Origin: Xanthomonas sacchari
GTDB taxonomy: Bacteria > Pseudomonadota > Gammaproteobacteria > Xanthomonadales > Xanthomonadaceae
Length of the DNA: 64,000 nt
Direction: 5' to 3'
NCBI RefSeq assembly: GCF_040529065.1
Contig: NZ_CP132343.1
Location: 3,534,001-3,598,000, forward strand
A program made the position numbers and the translations under genes. Of this stretch, positions 39,636 through 48,974 are shown in pieces. A model generated the notes under the pieces. It did no database searches. It was not told the DNA's origin and saw nothing but the letters and a program-made list of their open reading frames with translations. The stretch's first letter is position 1. Each line of letters starts with the position of its first letter.

Positions 39636-40551
39636 TTCTGCTTCCGCCACTGTCGCGCAGTCCGCCCCGGCCACCCTCTCGGGTGCCGGCGAGCTGGCGC
39701 TGGCTGCGACCGTCACCGGTCCCGGCGAGGCCGGCTCGGTGCTGTTCGCGCATGGCTTCGGCCAGACCCGGCACGCGTGGTCGGCAACCGCCGCGGCGCT
39801 GCAGGCGCACGGCTACCGCAGCGTCGCCTACGACGCGCGCGGCCATGGCGACTCCGCACGCAACCCGGCGGATCTGCCCTATCGCGGCGAGCAGTTCACC
39901 GACGATCTGATCGTGGTCGCCGGCGAGATGTCGCCACCGCCGGTGCTGGTTGCCGCGTCGATGGGCGGACTGTTCGGGCTGATCGCCGAGTCGCGCTGGC
40001 CGGGCCTGTTTCGCGCCATGGTGCTGGTGGATATCACCCCGCGCTGGCAACCGGCCGGGGTCGAACGCATCCTCGCTTTCATGACCGCGCATCCGCAGGG
40101 CTTCGCCAGCCTGGACGAGGCCGGCGACGCGATCGCCGCCTACCTGCCGCAGCGCGCGCGCAAGTCGCCCGAGGCCTTGCGCAGCGTCCTGCGCCAGCAC
40201 GCCGACGGCCGCTGGTACTGGCACTGGGATCCGCGTCTGGTCGAAGAGCTGGCGCGCGACAGCGACCAGCACCAGGGCGCGATCGCGCAGGCCGCCGCGC
40301 ACGTGCAGTGTCCGCTGCTGCTGATCAGCGGCGGCCGCAGCGACCTGGTCACGCCGCAGACCATCGAAGAATTCCTGTCGCTGGTGCCGCATGCGCAGCA
40401 TGCGCATCTGCCCGAGGCCACGCATATGCTGGCCGGCGACGACAACGCCGCATTTACCGCCACTGTGTTGCACTACCTGGACGCCCTGCCACCGGCCTGC
40501 GCCGGCGCATCGTCCGCCGTCACCGAGTACCTCCCCGGAGCACGCCCATGA
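39631..40551 (+). CDS. Alpha/beta hydrolase
   Basis: 306 residues starting MVSASATVAQ. SVLFAHGFGQTRHAWSAT, YDARGHGDSARNP, the nucleophile elbow VAASMGGLFGLIAE and the late LPEATHMLAGDDNAAF (catalytic His) define the fold. It is the first gene of an operon with fadE (ATGA overlap), so an acyl ester or thioester substrate is plausible. ATG 39631 lies within a TetR operator and close to the predicted transcription start, so the message may be leaderless; ATG 39601 upstream in frame is the alternative. Confidence 0.87.
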   Translation: MVSASATVAQSAPATLSGAGELALAATVTGPGEAGSVLFAHGFGQTRHAWSATAAALQAHGYRSVAYDARGHGDSARNPADLPYRGEQFTDDLIVVAGEMSPPPVLVAASMGGLFGLIAESRWPGLFRAMVLVDITPRWQPAGVERILAFMTAHPQGFASLDEAGDAIAAYLPQRARKSPEALRSVLRQHADGRWYWHWDPRLVEELARDSDQHQGAIAQAAAHVQCPLLLISGGRSDLVTPQTIEEFLSLVPHAQHAHLPEATHMLAGDDNAAFTATVLHYLDALPPACAGASSAVTEYLPGARP

Positions 40552-43034
40552 GCATCATTGCCCCCTTCCTCGTGTTGTTGCTGGCCGGCGCGTTCGCCGC
40601 CTATCACCGCATGCGGCTCGCCGTCTGGGCCGCGTTGAGCGCCACGCTGCTGGTCGCGTGCTGGCTGCTCGGCGCCAACCACGTCGCCACCATCGTCGCG
40701 GCCGTCGTGCTGGCGGTGGTCGCGGTGCCGCTGCTGTTGCCGTTCGTGCGCAAGCCGCTGCTCACCGCGCCGATGCTGAAGGTGTTCCGCAAGGTGCTGC
40801 CGCCGCTGTCGCAGACCGAGCGCATCGCCCTGGAAACCGGCTCGGTCGGCTTCGAAGGCGAACTGTTCACCGGCGATCCGGACTGGCAGAAGCTGCTGAA
40901 CTATCCCAAGCCGCAGCTAACGGCCGAAGAGCAGGCCTTCCTCGATGGCCCGGTGGAAGAACTGTGCCGGATGACCAACGACTGGGACATCACCCACGTC
41001 CATGCCGACCTGCCGCCGGAACTGTGGAGCTTCATCAAGAAGAACAAGTTCTTCGGCATGATCATTCCGAAGGAATACGGCGGCCTCGGCTTCTCCGCGC
41101 TGGCCCACCACAAGGTGATCCAGAAGATCGCCTCGGTGTCGAGCGTGGTCAGCTCCACCGTCGGCGTGCCCAACTCGCTGGGCCCGGGCGAACTGCTGCT
41201 GCACTACGGCTCCAAGGAGCAGAAGGATTACTACCTGCCGCGCCTGGCGGTGGGCCAGGAAGTCCCCTGCTTCGGCCTGACCGGTCCATTCGCCGGCTCC
41301 GATGCCACCTCGATCCCCGACTACGGCATCGTCTGCAAGGGCGAGTGGAACGGCGCCAACGTGCTCGGCGTCAAGCTGACCTTCGACAAGCGCTACATCA
41401 CCCTGGCCCCGGTGGCGACCCTGGTCGGCCTGGCGTTCCGCATGTACGACCCGGAGGGCCTGATCGGCGACACCAAGGACATCGGCATCACCCTGGCGCT
41501 GTTGCCGCGCGAGACCCCGGGGGTCGAGATCGGCCGCCGCCACTTCCCGCTGAACTCGCCGTTCCAGAACGGCCCGATCCACGGCCGCGAAGTGTTCATC
41601 CCGCTGAGCCAGTTGATCGGCGGCGTGGAGATGGTCGGCAAGGGCTGGAACATGCTCAACGAGTGCCTGGCCGTGGGCCGTTCGATCACCCTGCCCTCCA
41701 CCGCCAGCGGCGGCGCCAAGTTCGGCGCGGTCGTCACCGGCGCGTATGCGCGCATCCGCAAGCAGTTCGGCCTGTCGGTCGGCCGCTTCGAAGGCGTGGA
41801 AGAGGCGCTGGCGCGCATCGGCGGCAAGGCCTATGCGATCAGCGCGCTGTCGCAGGCCACCGCCGCGGCGGTGGACCGCGGCGACGTGCCGTCGGTGCCG
41901 TCGGCGATCGCCAAGTACCACTGCACCACGATGAGCCGCGAGGTCATCAGCGACGTGATGGACGTGGTCGGCGGCAAGGGCATCATCCTCGGCCCGCGCA
42001 ACTTCGCCGGCCGCAGCTGGCAGGCCGCGCCGATCGCGATCACCGTGGAAGGCGCCAACATCATGACCCGCAGCCTGCTGATCTTCGGCCAGGGCGCGAT
42101 CCTGTGCCATCCGTGGGTGATGAAGGAGATGAAGGCCGCCGGCAATCCGGACCACAAGGCCGGCGTCGACGAGTTCGATCGCAACCTGTTCGGCCACATC
42201 GGCTTCGCCATCTCCAACGCGGTGCGTTCGCTGTGGTTCGGCCTGACCGCCGCACGCATTGGCGCCGCGCCGGGCGATGCCTACACCCGCCGCTACTTCC
42301 GCAAGCTGGATCGCTACTCGGCGAACCTGGCGCTGATGGCCGACGTGTCGATGCTGATGCTCGGCGGCAAGCTGAAGTTCAAGGAGTCGCTGTCCGGGCG
42401 CCTGGGCGACGTGCTGAGCCACATCTACATGACCAGCGCGATGCTCAAGCGCTACCACGACGACGGCGCGCCGGCCACCGATCAGCCGCTGCTGGCCTGG
42501 GCCTTCCACGACAGCGTGCACAAGATCGAGCTGGCGCTGTCGGCGGCGCTGCGCAACTTCCCGATCCGTCCGGTCGGCTGGTTGATGTGGGCACTGATCT
42601 TCCCGTGGGGCCGCCGTGCCGAGGCGCCGGGCGACCGCCTGGGCCACCGCGTCGCCGCACTGCTGATGACCCCCAACGAAGCCCGTGATCGCCTGGGCCA
42701 GGGCGTGTTCCTGACCCCGTGCGAGAACAACCCCGGCGGCCGCATCGCCAGCTACCTGACCAAGGCGGTGCTGGCCGAACCGGTGGAGCGCAAGTTCCTG
42801 AAGGCGCTCAAGAGCAAGGGCATCGAGGCGCTGGACTTCGCCTCGCAGCTGGACGAGGCGGTGCGCCAGGGCGTGCTGTCGGCCGACGAGCGCCGTCAGT
42901 TGGAGGAGCTGCGCGAGATCACCATGGACACGATCAGCGTCGACGACTTCGACACCGACGAACTGCGCTCTGCCAGCTACTACCAGCGCGCAGCGGCCGC
43001 GGCCGACGACGGGCATTCGCGCGAAGCGGCCTGA
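40548..43034 (+). CDS. fadE: Membrane-associated acyl-CoA dehydrogenase
   Basis: 828 residues, the length of FadE. Two N-terminal hydrophobic segments (IIAPFLVLLLAGAFAAY and WAALSATLLVACWLLGA) anchor it. The dehydrogenase core shows FGMIIPKEYGGLGFSALAH, FGLTGPFAGSDATSIPD and VGGKGIILGPRNFAGRSWQA, and a DUF1974 domain fills the C-terminal third. It carries out the first oxidation step of beta-oxidation using FAD. It overlaps the upstream hydrolase by ATGA and is followed by a DUF4442 gene after a hairpin. Confidence 0.96.
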   Translation: MSIIAPFLVLLLAGAFAAYHRMRLAVWAALSATLLVACWLLGANHVATIVAAVVLAVVAVPLLLPFVRKPLLTAPMLKVFRKVLPPLSQTERIALETGSVGFEGELFTGDPDWQKLLNYPKPQLTAEEQAFLDGPVEELCRMTNDWDITHVHADLPPELWSFIKKNKFFGMIIPKEYGGLGFSALAHHKVIQKIASVSSVVSSTVGVPNSLGPGELLLHYGSKEQKDYYLPRLAVGQEVPCFGLTGPFAGSDATSIPDYGIVCKGEWNGANVLGVKLTFDKRYITLAPVATLVGLAFRMYDPEGLIGDTKDIGITLALLPRETPGVEIGRRHFPLNSPFQNGPIHGREVFIPLSQLIGGVEMVGKGWNMLNECLAVGRSITLPSTASGGAKFGAVVTGAYARIRKQFGLSVGRFEGVEEALARIGGKAYAISALSQATAAAVDRGDVPSVPSAIAKYHCTTMSREVISDVMDVVGGKGIILGPRNFAGRSWQAAPIAITVEGANIMTRSLLIFGQGAILCHPWVMKEMKAAGNPDHKAGVDEFDRNLFGHIGFAISNAVRSLWFGLTAARIGAAPGDAYTRRYFRKLDRYSANLALMADVSMLMLGGKLKFKESLSGRLGDVLSHIYMTSAMLKRYHDDGAPATDQPLLAWAFHDSVHKIELALSAALRNFPIRPVGWLMWALIFPWGRRAEAPGDRLGHRVAALLMTPNEARDRLGQGVFLTPCENNPGGRIASYLTKAVLAEPVERKFLKALKSKGIEALDFASQLDEAVRQGVLSADERRQLEELREITMDTISVDDFDTDELRSASYYQRAAAAADDGHSREAA

Positions 43035-43045
43035 TCCTTCTGGTC

Positions 43046-43077
43046 ATGCGGCACCCACGACGGCGGACTTCGGTCCG
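43046..43077 (+). other. Intergenic hairpin between fadE and the DUF4442 gene
   Basis: CACGACGGCGGAC and GTCCGCCGTCGTG form a near-continuous 13-bp stem with loop TTCG. No T run follows, so it may stabilise or attenuate the message and not end it. Confidence 0.5.
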
Positions 43078-43102
43078 CCGTCGTGCGTTTGAGGACACAG
43101 TC

Positions 43103-43579
43103 ATGAGCCAACTGCTTTCGCTCTATCGCCGCATGCAACGCTGGCCGGCCGGCTCATGGCTGTTCGCGCGCGCGGTGTGTTTCAAGGCGCCCTACTTCGC
43201 CAGTATCGCCCCGCGCATCACCGTCCTGCAGCCAGGCCGCTGCGAGGCGCGCATCGCGCACCGGCGGCGGGTCAATAACCACATCGGCACCGTGCATGCG
43301 ATCGCCCTGTGCAACCTGGCGGAACTGGCCGGCGGCCTCATGGTCGACGCCAGCCTGCCGCCCTCGATGCGCTGGATTCCCAAGGGCATGCAGGTGGAAT
43401 ACCGCAGCAAGGCGGTGGGTCCGATGCATGCGGTGGCCACGCCGGACGTGGCAATCGTCGCCGCCGAGCGCGGCTACGACCTGCCGGTCAGCGTGGAGAT
43501 CCGCGATACGCGCGGACAGGTGGTGTGCGTCGCGCGCATCGCCATGTGGGTGTCGCCACGCATGCCGAGCACCGCCTGA
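43103..43579 (+). CDS. DUF4442 family hotdog-fold protein (putative thioesterase)
   Basis: 158 residues. RRVNNHIGTVHAIALCNLAELAGGLM and the PKGMQVEYRSKAVGPMHAVA region match the PaaI-like DUF4442 group, whose hotdog fold hydrolyses acyl-CoA thioesters. Its place behind fadE in the TetR-controlled operon fits a role in fatty-acid turnover. TTTGAGGACACAGTC precedes the ATG (GAGGA as ribosome binding site). Confidence 0.85.
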   Translation: MSQLLSLYRRMQRWPAGSWLFARAVCFKAPYFASIAPRITVLQPGRCEARIAHRRRVNNHIGTVHAIALCNLAELAGGLMVDASLPPSMRWIPKGMQVEYRSKAVGPMHAVATPDVAIVAAERGYDLPVSVEIRDTRGQVVCVARIAMWVSPRMPSTA

Positions 43580-43612
43580 TCGCCGCGCTGCATGTCTGCA
43601 GCGCGGGTGCGG

Positions 43613-43981
43613 TCAGTACGCCAGTAGCACCGCCGCGATCGCCAGCGCCGCCGGCAGCGCCTGCACGAACACGATGCGGCGGCTGACGCTCCAGCCGCCG
43701 TACAGGCCGGCCACGACTACGCAGCCGAGGAAGAACAGCATCACGTCGACCCGCTGCGCGACCAGGCCCCAGGCCAGGCCGGCGGCGAGGAAGCCGTTGT
43801 ACAGCCCCTGGTTGGCCGCCAGCACGCGCGTTGCCTGGGCCTTCTCCGGGCTGTTGCGAAACACCTTCATGCCCAGCGGACGCGTCCACAGGACCATTTC
43901 CAGCACCAGGATGTACAGGTGCAGCAGCGCGACCGCGCCGACCAGGATCGAAGCCAACAGGATCATCGTGCTATCCGGCAC
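43613..43981 (-). CDS. DUF1304 family membrane protein
   Basis: 122 residues with four membrane helices (ILLASILVGAVALLHLYILV; GLYNGFLAAGLAWGLVA; VMLFFLGCVVVAGLYGG; ALPAALAIAAVLLAY). EMVLWTRPLGMKVFRNSPE and ANQGLYNGFLAAGL are characteristic of the family. Function unknown. The start may be GTG 43981 or ATG 43966. It is convergent with the DUF4442 gene and in the same direction as the transporter upstream. Confidence 0.85.
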   Translation of the reverse strand: MPDSTMILLASILVGAVALLHLYILVLEMVLWTRPLGMKVFRNSPEKAQATRVLAANQGLYNGFLAAGLAWGLVAQRVDVMLFFLGCVVVAGLYGGWSVSRRIVFVQALPAALAIAAVLLAY

Positions 43982-44048
43982 AGGAGACAGGGCGCCAGCA
44001 TAGCCAGCGTCCCGATGGGCGGCCAGTCCTCGGCCGCGCGGCGACGGC

Positions 44049-45395
44049 TCAGCGCGACGGCGGCGTGCGTTCCGGCGGCAGCTTGGCCGCCTCGCGCAGC
44101 AGCCGCCACGCGCCCAGGGTCATGCCGGAGGCGGCCAGCAGGCCCGCGACGAACACCACCTGCGAGCCGAACCCCGACAGCAGCTTGTACAGCCAGGCGA
44201 AGCTGAGGTCGCTGCCACGATAGATCACCGTATCGATCGCCGCGCCGGCCTTGTAGCGCCATTCGCGGCCGACCCGGGTGTACAGGGTCTCGCGCGCTGG
44301 CTTGGCCAGGGAGAACTCGCCGGCGCGGGTCACCACCTGCACCACCGCCACCAGCATCGGCAGCGGCGACACCGCCAGCACCGAATAGCCGAGCAGGATC
44401 GCGCAGCCGGGAATCAGCAGCGCCGGTCCGATGCCGAAGCGCGACAGCAGCGCGCGGGTGACCAGCAGTTGCATCACCAGGGTCACCGCGTTCACCGCCA
44501 GGTCGATGTTGGCGTAGAAGGCGGTACTGGCCGCCGCATCGGTGTACAGGCGGCGCACGATCGCCGCCTGTTCGTTGTACAGCAGGGTGCCCACGCCCAC
44601 GCCGAACACCGACATCAGCGCCAGCCAGCGCAGCAACGGTTCGCGCGCGATCAGCTTCAGCCCGGCCAGCACGTCGCCGCCCATCGGCGCCTCGCCGCCG
44701 ACCACGCCGCGCTCGCGTTCGCGGGCGACCGCCCACAGCCGCAGGCGCAGCAGGCACACCACGCTGACCACCAGGAAGCCGGCCGACACCAGCATCAGGT
44801 TGGCGATGCCGACACGCTCGACCAGGCTGCTGGCGATCACCGGCCCCAGGAACGCGCCGAGCGTGCCGGCGGCGCCGATGTAGCCGTAACAGGCGCGCGC
44901 TTCGGCGTTGCTGAAGACATCGGCCATGAAGCTCCAGAACACCGCCACCGCGAACAGGTTGAACACCGAGATCCACAGGAAGAAGGCCATGCCGCGCCCG
45001 GGCACGCCGCTGTCGAACAGCACGTAGAACAGCAGCAGCGTGGCGATGAAGAAACCGTACACCACCGGCAGGAACACCCGCCGCGGATAGCGGCTGACCA
45101 GCGCGCCGTAGATCGGCTGCAGCAACAGCATGATCAGGAAGGTGCAGGTGAACAGCACCTGCAACGCGAACTCCTTCAGCGGCATGCCGTGCGCCGCGAA
45201 GAACGCGATCATCGCTGGCGGGAACACCGCGGCCACGTCGGCGGAGGCGCCCATCGCCTCGCGCACCGGCCGCAGCACGTAGTAGCCGCTGAGCAGCGAG
45301 AAGAAGTACAGGAACGCCCACGCCAGCGGCGGCGAATCGCGCAGGGCGCCACGCAGCCGCGCCAGCGCGCCGGGGGCATGCGGGGTGGCGCTCAT
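44049..45395 (-). CDS. Major facilitator-like transporter (possible nucleotide-transporter relative)
   Basis: 448 residues with about 12 membrane helices. The opening LAWAFLYFFSLLSGYYVLRPVREAMG and the late RVGREWRYKAGAAIDTVIYRGSD segment resemble the ATP/ADP-carrier (NTT/AAA) branch of the major facilitator superfamily found in many free-living bacteria. The substrate cannot be told from sequence. ATG 45395 is preferred; an in-frame extension to 45479 is not conserved-looking. It is divergent from the GMC oxidoreductase. Confidence 0.8.
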   Translation of the reverse strand: MSATPHAPGALARLRGALRDSPPLAWAFLYFFSLLSGYYVLRPVREAMGASADVAAVFPPAMIAFFAAHGMPLKEFALQVLFTCTFLIMLLLQPIYGALVSRYPRRVFLPVVYGFFIATLLLFYVLFDSGVPGRGMAFFLWISVFNLFAVAVFWSFMADVFSNAEARACYGYIGAAGTLGAFLGPVIASSLVERVGIANLMLVSAGFLVVSVVCLLRLRLWAVARERERGVVGGEAPMGGDVLAGLKLIAREPLLRWLALMSVFGVGVGTLLYNEQAAIVRRLYTDAAASTAFYANIDLAVNAVTLVMQLLVTRALLSRFGIGPALLIPGCAILLGYSVLAVSPLPMLVAVVQVVTRAGEFSLAKPARETLYTRVGREWRYKAGAAIDTVIYRGSDLSFAWLYKLLSGFGSQVVFVAGLLAASGMTLGAWRLLREAAKLPPERTPPSR

Positions 45396-45543
45396 CGGCG
45401 GCGGACCCTGGCGCAGGAACGGGACATGGCGATTTTCGGGGGGCGGAAAACGCGCACGGTAGCTGATGCACCGCAACACCGCCAGCGCGTGCGCGATCCG
45501 CAGCCCGCGCCGTACGCGCGTCGCGCCCGGCGGCGGCCGCGCC

Positions 45544-45555
45544 GAGCATATGCTC
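45544..45555. promoter_or_regulatory. Palindrome GAGCATATGCTC in the GMC promoter region
   Basis: A perfect 12-base palindrome 49 bases upstream of the GMC oxidoreductase start, in otherwise GC-rich DNA. A candidate operator between the two divergent genes. Confidence 0.4.
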
Positions 45556-45603
45556 TATCCTCGGCGACTAGCGTCGGCGCCAGGAACTCAGGGGACACCG
45601 CGG

Positions 45604-47202
45604 GTGTACGACTACATCATCATCGGCGCAGGCTCGGCCGGCTGCGTGCTCGCCAACCGCCTGAGCGAGGACCGCGACTGCAAGGTGCTGCTGATCGAGG
45701 CCGGGCCGCGCGACCGCAATCCCTTCATCCACATGCCCGCGGGCCTGGCGCGCCTGGCCACCAATCGCCGCATCAACTGGAACTACCTGACCGAGGCCGA
45801 GCCGGCCTTGAACGACCGCCGCCTGTGGTGGCCGCGCGGCAAGGTGCTGGGCGGCTCCAGTTCGATCAATGCGATGTGCTACGTGCGCGGCGTGCCCGCC
45901 GACTACGACGACTGGTCGGCCGATGGCGCCGACGGCTGGGACTGGCGCGGCGTGCTGCCCTACTTCCGCCGCAGCGAATGCAACAGCCGCGGCGGCGATG
46001 CGCTACATGGCGGCGACGGCCCGCTGCACGTCTCCGACCTGCGCTACCACAACCCGCTCTCGGACGTGTTCATCGCGGCCGCGCAGGAAGCGGGTTTCCC
46101 GCACAACTCCGATTTCAATGGCCCGCAGCAACAAGGCGTGGGCCTGTACCAGGTCACCCAGAAGGACGGCGCACGCTGCTCGGCGGCGGTGGCCTATCTG
46201 GCGCCGGCGCGCGCGCGGGACAACCTGCAGCTCGTCACCGACGCGCTGGTCCTGCGCCTGCTGATCGAGGGCGGGCGCGTGGTCGGCGTCGCCTACGCGC
46301 AGGACGGCCGCGAGGTGCAGGCGCGCGCCGCGCGCGAGGTGCTGCTCAGCGCCGGCGCGGTGAACTCGCCGCAGTTGCTGATGCTCTCGGGCATCGGCCC
46401 GGCCGATGCGCTGCGCCGCCACGGCATCGCGGTGCACCTGGACCAGCCGCAGGTCGGCGCCAACCTGCAGGATCACCTGGACGTGTGCACGCTGTACCGC
46501 ACCCGCCCCGGCATCAGCTACGACCGCCGCAACCAGGCCAAGATCGCCTTCGATTATTTCCTGCGCGGGCACCGCGGCGCCGGCAGCAGCAACATCGCCG
46601 AGGCCGGCGGCTTCATCCGCTCGCCGCTGGCACCGGACGCGCGCGCCGACATCCAGTTGCACTTCGTGCCGGCCATGCTCGACGACCACGGCCGCAACCG
46701 CCTGCCCGGCGACGGTTTCACCCTGCACGCCTGCCACCTGCAGCCGCGCAGCCGTGGCCGCATCGCGCTCAACGACGCCGACCCGCGCACGCCGGCGCGG
46801 ATCCAAGCCAACTACCTCAGCGATCCCGACGGCTTCGACCTGCGCATGCTGGTGGAATGCGCGCGACTGGCGCGGCACATCCTCCGGCAGCCGGCGTTCG
46901 ATGCATGGCGCGGCGCGCCGCTGCTGCCGGCGCGCGAGGACCTGGACGAGGCCGGGCTGGTCGCCTTCATCCGCGCCAAGGCCGAAACCATCTATCACCC
47001 GATCGGCACCTGCCGCATGGGCAGCGACGCGCAGGCGGTGGTCGACCCGCAACTGCGCCTGCGCGGCCTCGACGGGCTGCGCGTGGTCGACGCCTCGGTG
47101 ATGCCGCGCCTGGTCAGCGGCAATACCAACGGGCCAACGATGATGATCGCCGAGCGTGCTGCGGATCTGATCCGTGGGCGGGCTGTGCTGCGGGAGGGGT
47201 GA
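45604..47202 (+). CDS. GMC family FAD-dependent oxidoreductase (choline dehydrogenase-like)
   Basis: 532 residues. The N-terminal FAD site is YDYIIIGAGSAGCVLANRLS with EAGPRDRN. GMC signatures follow: RGKVLGGSSSINAMCYVRG and LLSAGAVNSPQLLMLSGIG. The C-terminal end has HPIGTCRMG and SGNTNGPTMMIAERAADLI. It oxidises an alcohol to an aldehyde; homologues are annotated as choline or glucose-type dehydrogenases, but the substrate is not fixed by sequence. GTG 45604 fits the flavoprotein start, with AGGGGA as ribosome binding site; no suitable ATG is nearby. Confidence 0.92.
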   Translation: MYDYIIIGAGSAGCVLANRLSEDRDCKVLLIEAGPRDRNPFIHMPAGLARLATNRRINWNYLTEAEPALNDRRLWWPRGKVLGGSSSINAMCYVRGVPADYDDWSADGADGWDWRGVLPYFRRSECNSRGGDALHGGDGPLHVSDLRYHNPLSDVFIAAAQEAGFPHNSDFNGPQQQGVGLYQVTQKDGARCSAAVAYLAPARARDNLQLVTDALVLRLLIEGGRVVGVAYAQDGREVQARAAREVLLSAGAVNSPQLLMLSGIGPADALRRHGIAVHLDQPQVGANLQDHLDVCTLYRTRPGISYDRRNQAKIAFDYFLRGHRGAGSSNIAEAGGFIRSPLAPDARADIQLHFVPAMLDDHGRNRLPGDGFTLHACHLQPRSRGRIALNDADPRTPARIQANYLSDPDGFDLRMLVECARLARHILRQPAFDAWRGAPLLPAREDLDEAGLVAFIRAKAETIYHPIGTCRMGSDAQAVVDPQLRLRGLDGLRVVDASVMPRLVSGNTNGPTMMIAERAADLIRGRAVLREG

Positions 47203-47529
47203 GGCGGCGGATGCGCGCCGCTGCGCGGAGGGGGCGAGCGCACGAGTATCGCGGCGGTAGATCCGCTGCTGCGTGACCTACCCTCACCCCAACCCCTCTC
47301 CCGGGGGGAGAGGGGCTAGGCAAGCCGTGCGCGGCACGGCGATTGCATGTCCGTGGGCATCCGCCGCAGTCCTCGCCACCGCTCCGCCGGCAGGCCTGCA
47401 CACCACCGTCCGACGCGGGAAATCCCCAGCAGGATCAAGGCGATGCCTATTCATCTTCTCCCAGTTTGTGCATTCGAGAAATCCGGCGCTAGAATCGTTG
47501 CCGGCAGCACCTCACAGGCCTCAGGCGCA
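47203..47529. other. 327-base intergenic region with a repeat fragment
   Basis: No gene seen. 47276-47318 repeats the end of the 131-bp unit at 28996-29256 (CCCTCACCCCAACCCCTCTC followed by its palindromic GGGAGAGGGGCT). Nothing else is recognised apart from a CAGGCGC ribosome binding site next to 47530. Confidence 0.6.
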
Positions 47530-48918
47530 ATGACACAGAACAGCAGGCACCGGCTCCTTCGACCGGTGGCAACCGGGTTGCTCGGGGCATTGCTGCCCTT
47601 TGCGATGTCCTCCACCGCACAGACGCCGGCGCCCGCACAACCGCTGCCGCCGCCGCTGCACACCGAAGCCACGCGCTACACCTCGCCGACCCAGCCGCTG
47701 CCCTACCGCGCCTCGCTGACGCAGAGCCAGGTGCTGCCGCTGGCTAGGGACTTCGACGTGGCCGCACTGGAGTCGGCAGCCGAACAGCTCACCTACGGCG
47801 AGCGTGTGCCCGGCCTGGCGATGGCCATCGTGCACAACGGCCAGGTGCTCAGCGCGCGCGGCTACGGCGTCACCGACGTCAACCGCCCAGAGCCGGTCGA
47901 TGCGCATACCGTGTTCCGCCTGGCCTCGCTGTCCAAGGCCTTCGCCGGCACCATGGCCGGCCTGCTGGTCACCGACGGCACCCTGCGCTGGGACAGCAAG
48001 GTCGTCGACTACGTTCCGGGCTTCCAGCTCAGCGATCCTGTGGCCACGCGCCAGTTGAATGTCGCCGACCTGCTCAGCCACCGCGTCGGCCTGACCTACA
48101 ACGCCTACGACCGCGACGTCGAATCCAACCTCGACTACTACACCCTCAGCCACAAGCTGGCCTATGCGCCGCTGAAGTGCGCGCCGGGCGAGTGCTACGC
48201 CTACCAGAACGTCGCCTTCAGCCTGATCGGCGACGTGGTGTTCGCCGCGTCCGGCAGCTTCTACGAGCAGTCGGTGGAACGGCGCATCTTCAAGCCGCTG
48301 GGCATGAACGACGCCAGCATGGGCCTGGCCGGCATCCAGGCCAGCCCGCGCTGGGCGCGCCCGCACGTGCGCAGCCGCAACGGCTGGGTCTCGCTGACGC
48401 CCAAGCCGACCTACTACCGCCTGGCGCCCGCCGCCGGCGTCAATGCCAGCATCAGCGACATGGCGCAGTGGCTGATCGCGCAGACCGGGCATCGCCCGGA
48501 CGTGTTGCCGGAGCCGTTGCTGGCGACCCTGCACGCGCCGCTGATCCTCACCCCGGGCGAGATGCGCTCGGGCTGGCGCCGCGCCCGCGTCAACTCGGCC
48601 AGCTACGCGCTGGGCTGGCGCGTGTTCGACTACTCCGGCCACCAGGTGATCTTCCACGCCGGCGCGGTGCAGGGCTACCGCGGCCTGATCGCGCTGGTGC
48701 CGGAACGCGACTTCGCCGTGGCGATCCTGTGGAACGGCGAAAGCGGCCTGCCCTCTGGCCTGCTGCCGACCGTGCTCGACCGCGCCATCGGCCTGCCAGC
48801 GCAGCGCTGGCTGGACGTGGACACCGACTTCGGCAGCGACAACCTGATGGCCGAACGTCCGGACCCGAAGGACAAGAAGGGCGCGTCCTCGTCCAAGTCG
48901 GTGGCCTCACCGCACTGA
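47530..48918 (+). CDS. Exported serine hydrolase, beta-lactamase/CubicO family
   Basis: 462 residues. A signal peptide (about 1-36, ending MSSTAQ) and a Pro-rich linker precede a class C beta-lactamase fold with SLSK (S133 and K136), YQN (Y225 and N227) and the third motif HAG in VIFHAGAVQGYRGLIAL. It could be a D-Ala peptidase, esterase or lactam hydrolase; sequence does not settle which. The last 25 residues are charged and Ser-rich. It has its own terminator downstream. ATG 47530 directly precedes the signal peptide. Confidence 0.88.
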   Translation: MTQNSRHRLLRPVATGLLGALLPFAMSSTAQTPAPAQPLPPPLHTEATRYTSPTQPLPYRASLTQSQVLPLARDFDVAALESAAEQLTYGERVPGLAMAIVHNGQVLSARGYGVTDVNRPEPVDAHTVFRLASLSKAFAGTMAGLLVTDGTLRWDSKVVDYVPGFQLSDPVATRQLNVADLLSHRVGLTYNAYDRDVESNLDYYTLSHKLAYAPLKCAPGECYAYQNVAFSLIGDVVFAASGSFYEQSVERRIFKPLGMNDASMGLAGIQASPRWARPHVRSRNGWVSLTPKPTYYRLAPAAGVNASISDMAQWLIAQTGHRPDVLPEPLLATLHAPLILTPGEMRSGWRRARVNSASYALGWRVFDYSGHQVIFHAGAVQGYRGLIALVPERDFAVAILWNGESGLPSGLLPTVLDRAIGLPAQRWLDVDTDFGSDNLMAERPDPKDKKGASSSKSVASPH

Positions 48919-48946
48919 GCGCGGTCTTCGAGCAGCAGCACCCTCG

Positions 48947-48974
48947 CAGAAGGCGGCGCAAGCCGCCTTTCTGC
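48947..48974 (+). terminator. Rho-independent terminator after the serine hydrolase
   Basis: GCAGAAGGCGGC (48947-48958) pairs with GCCGCCTTTCTGC (48962-48974) around loop GCA(A). The internal T triplet gives only a weak tail. Confidence 0.7.
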
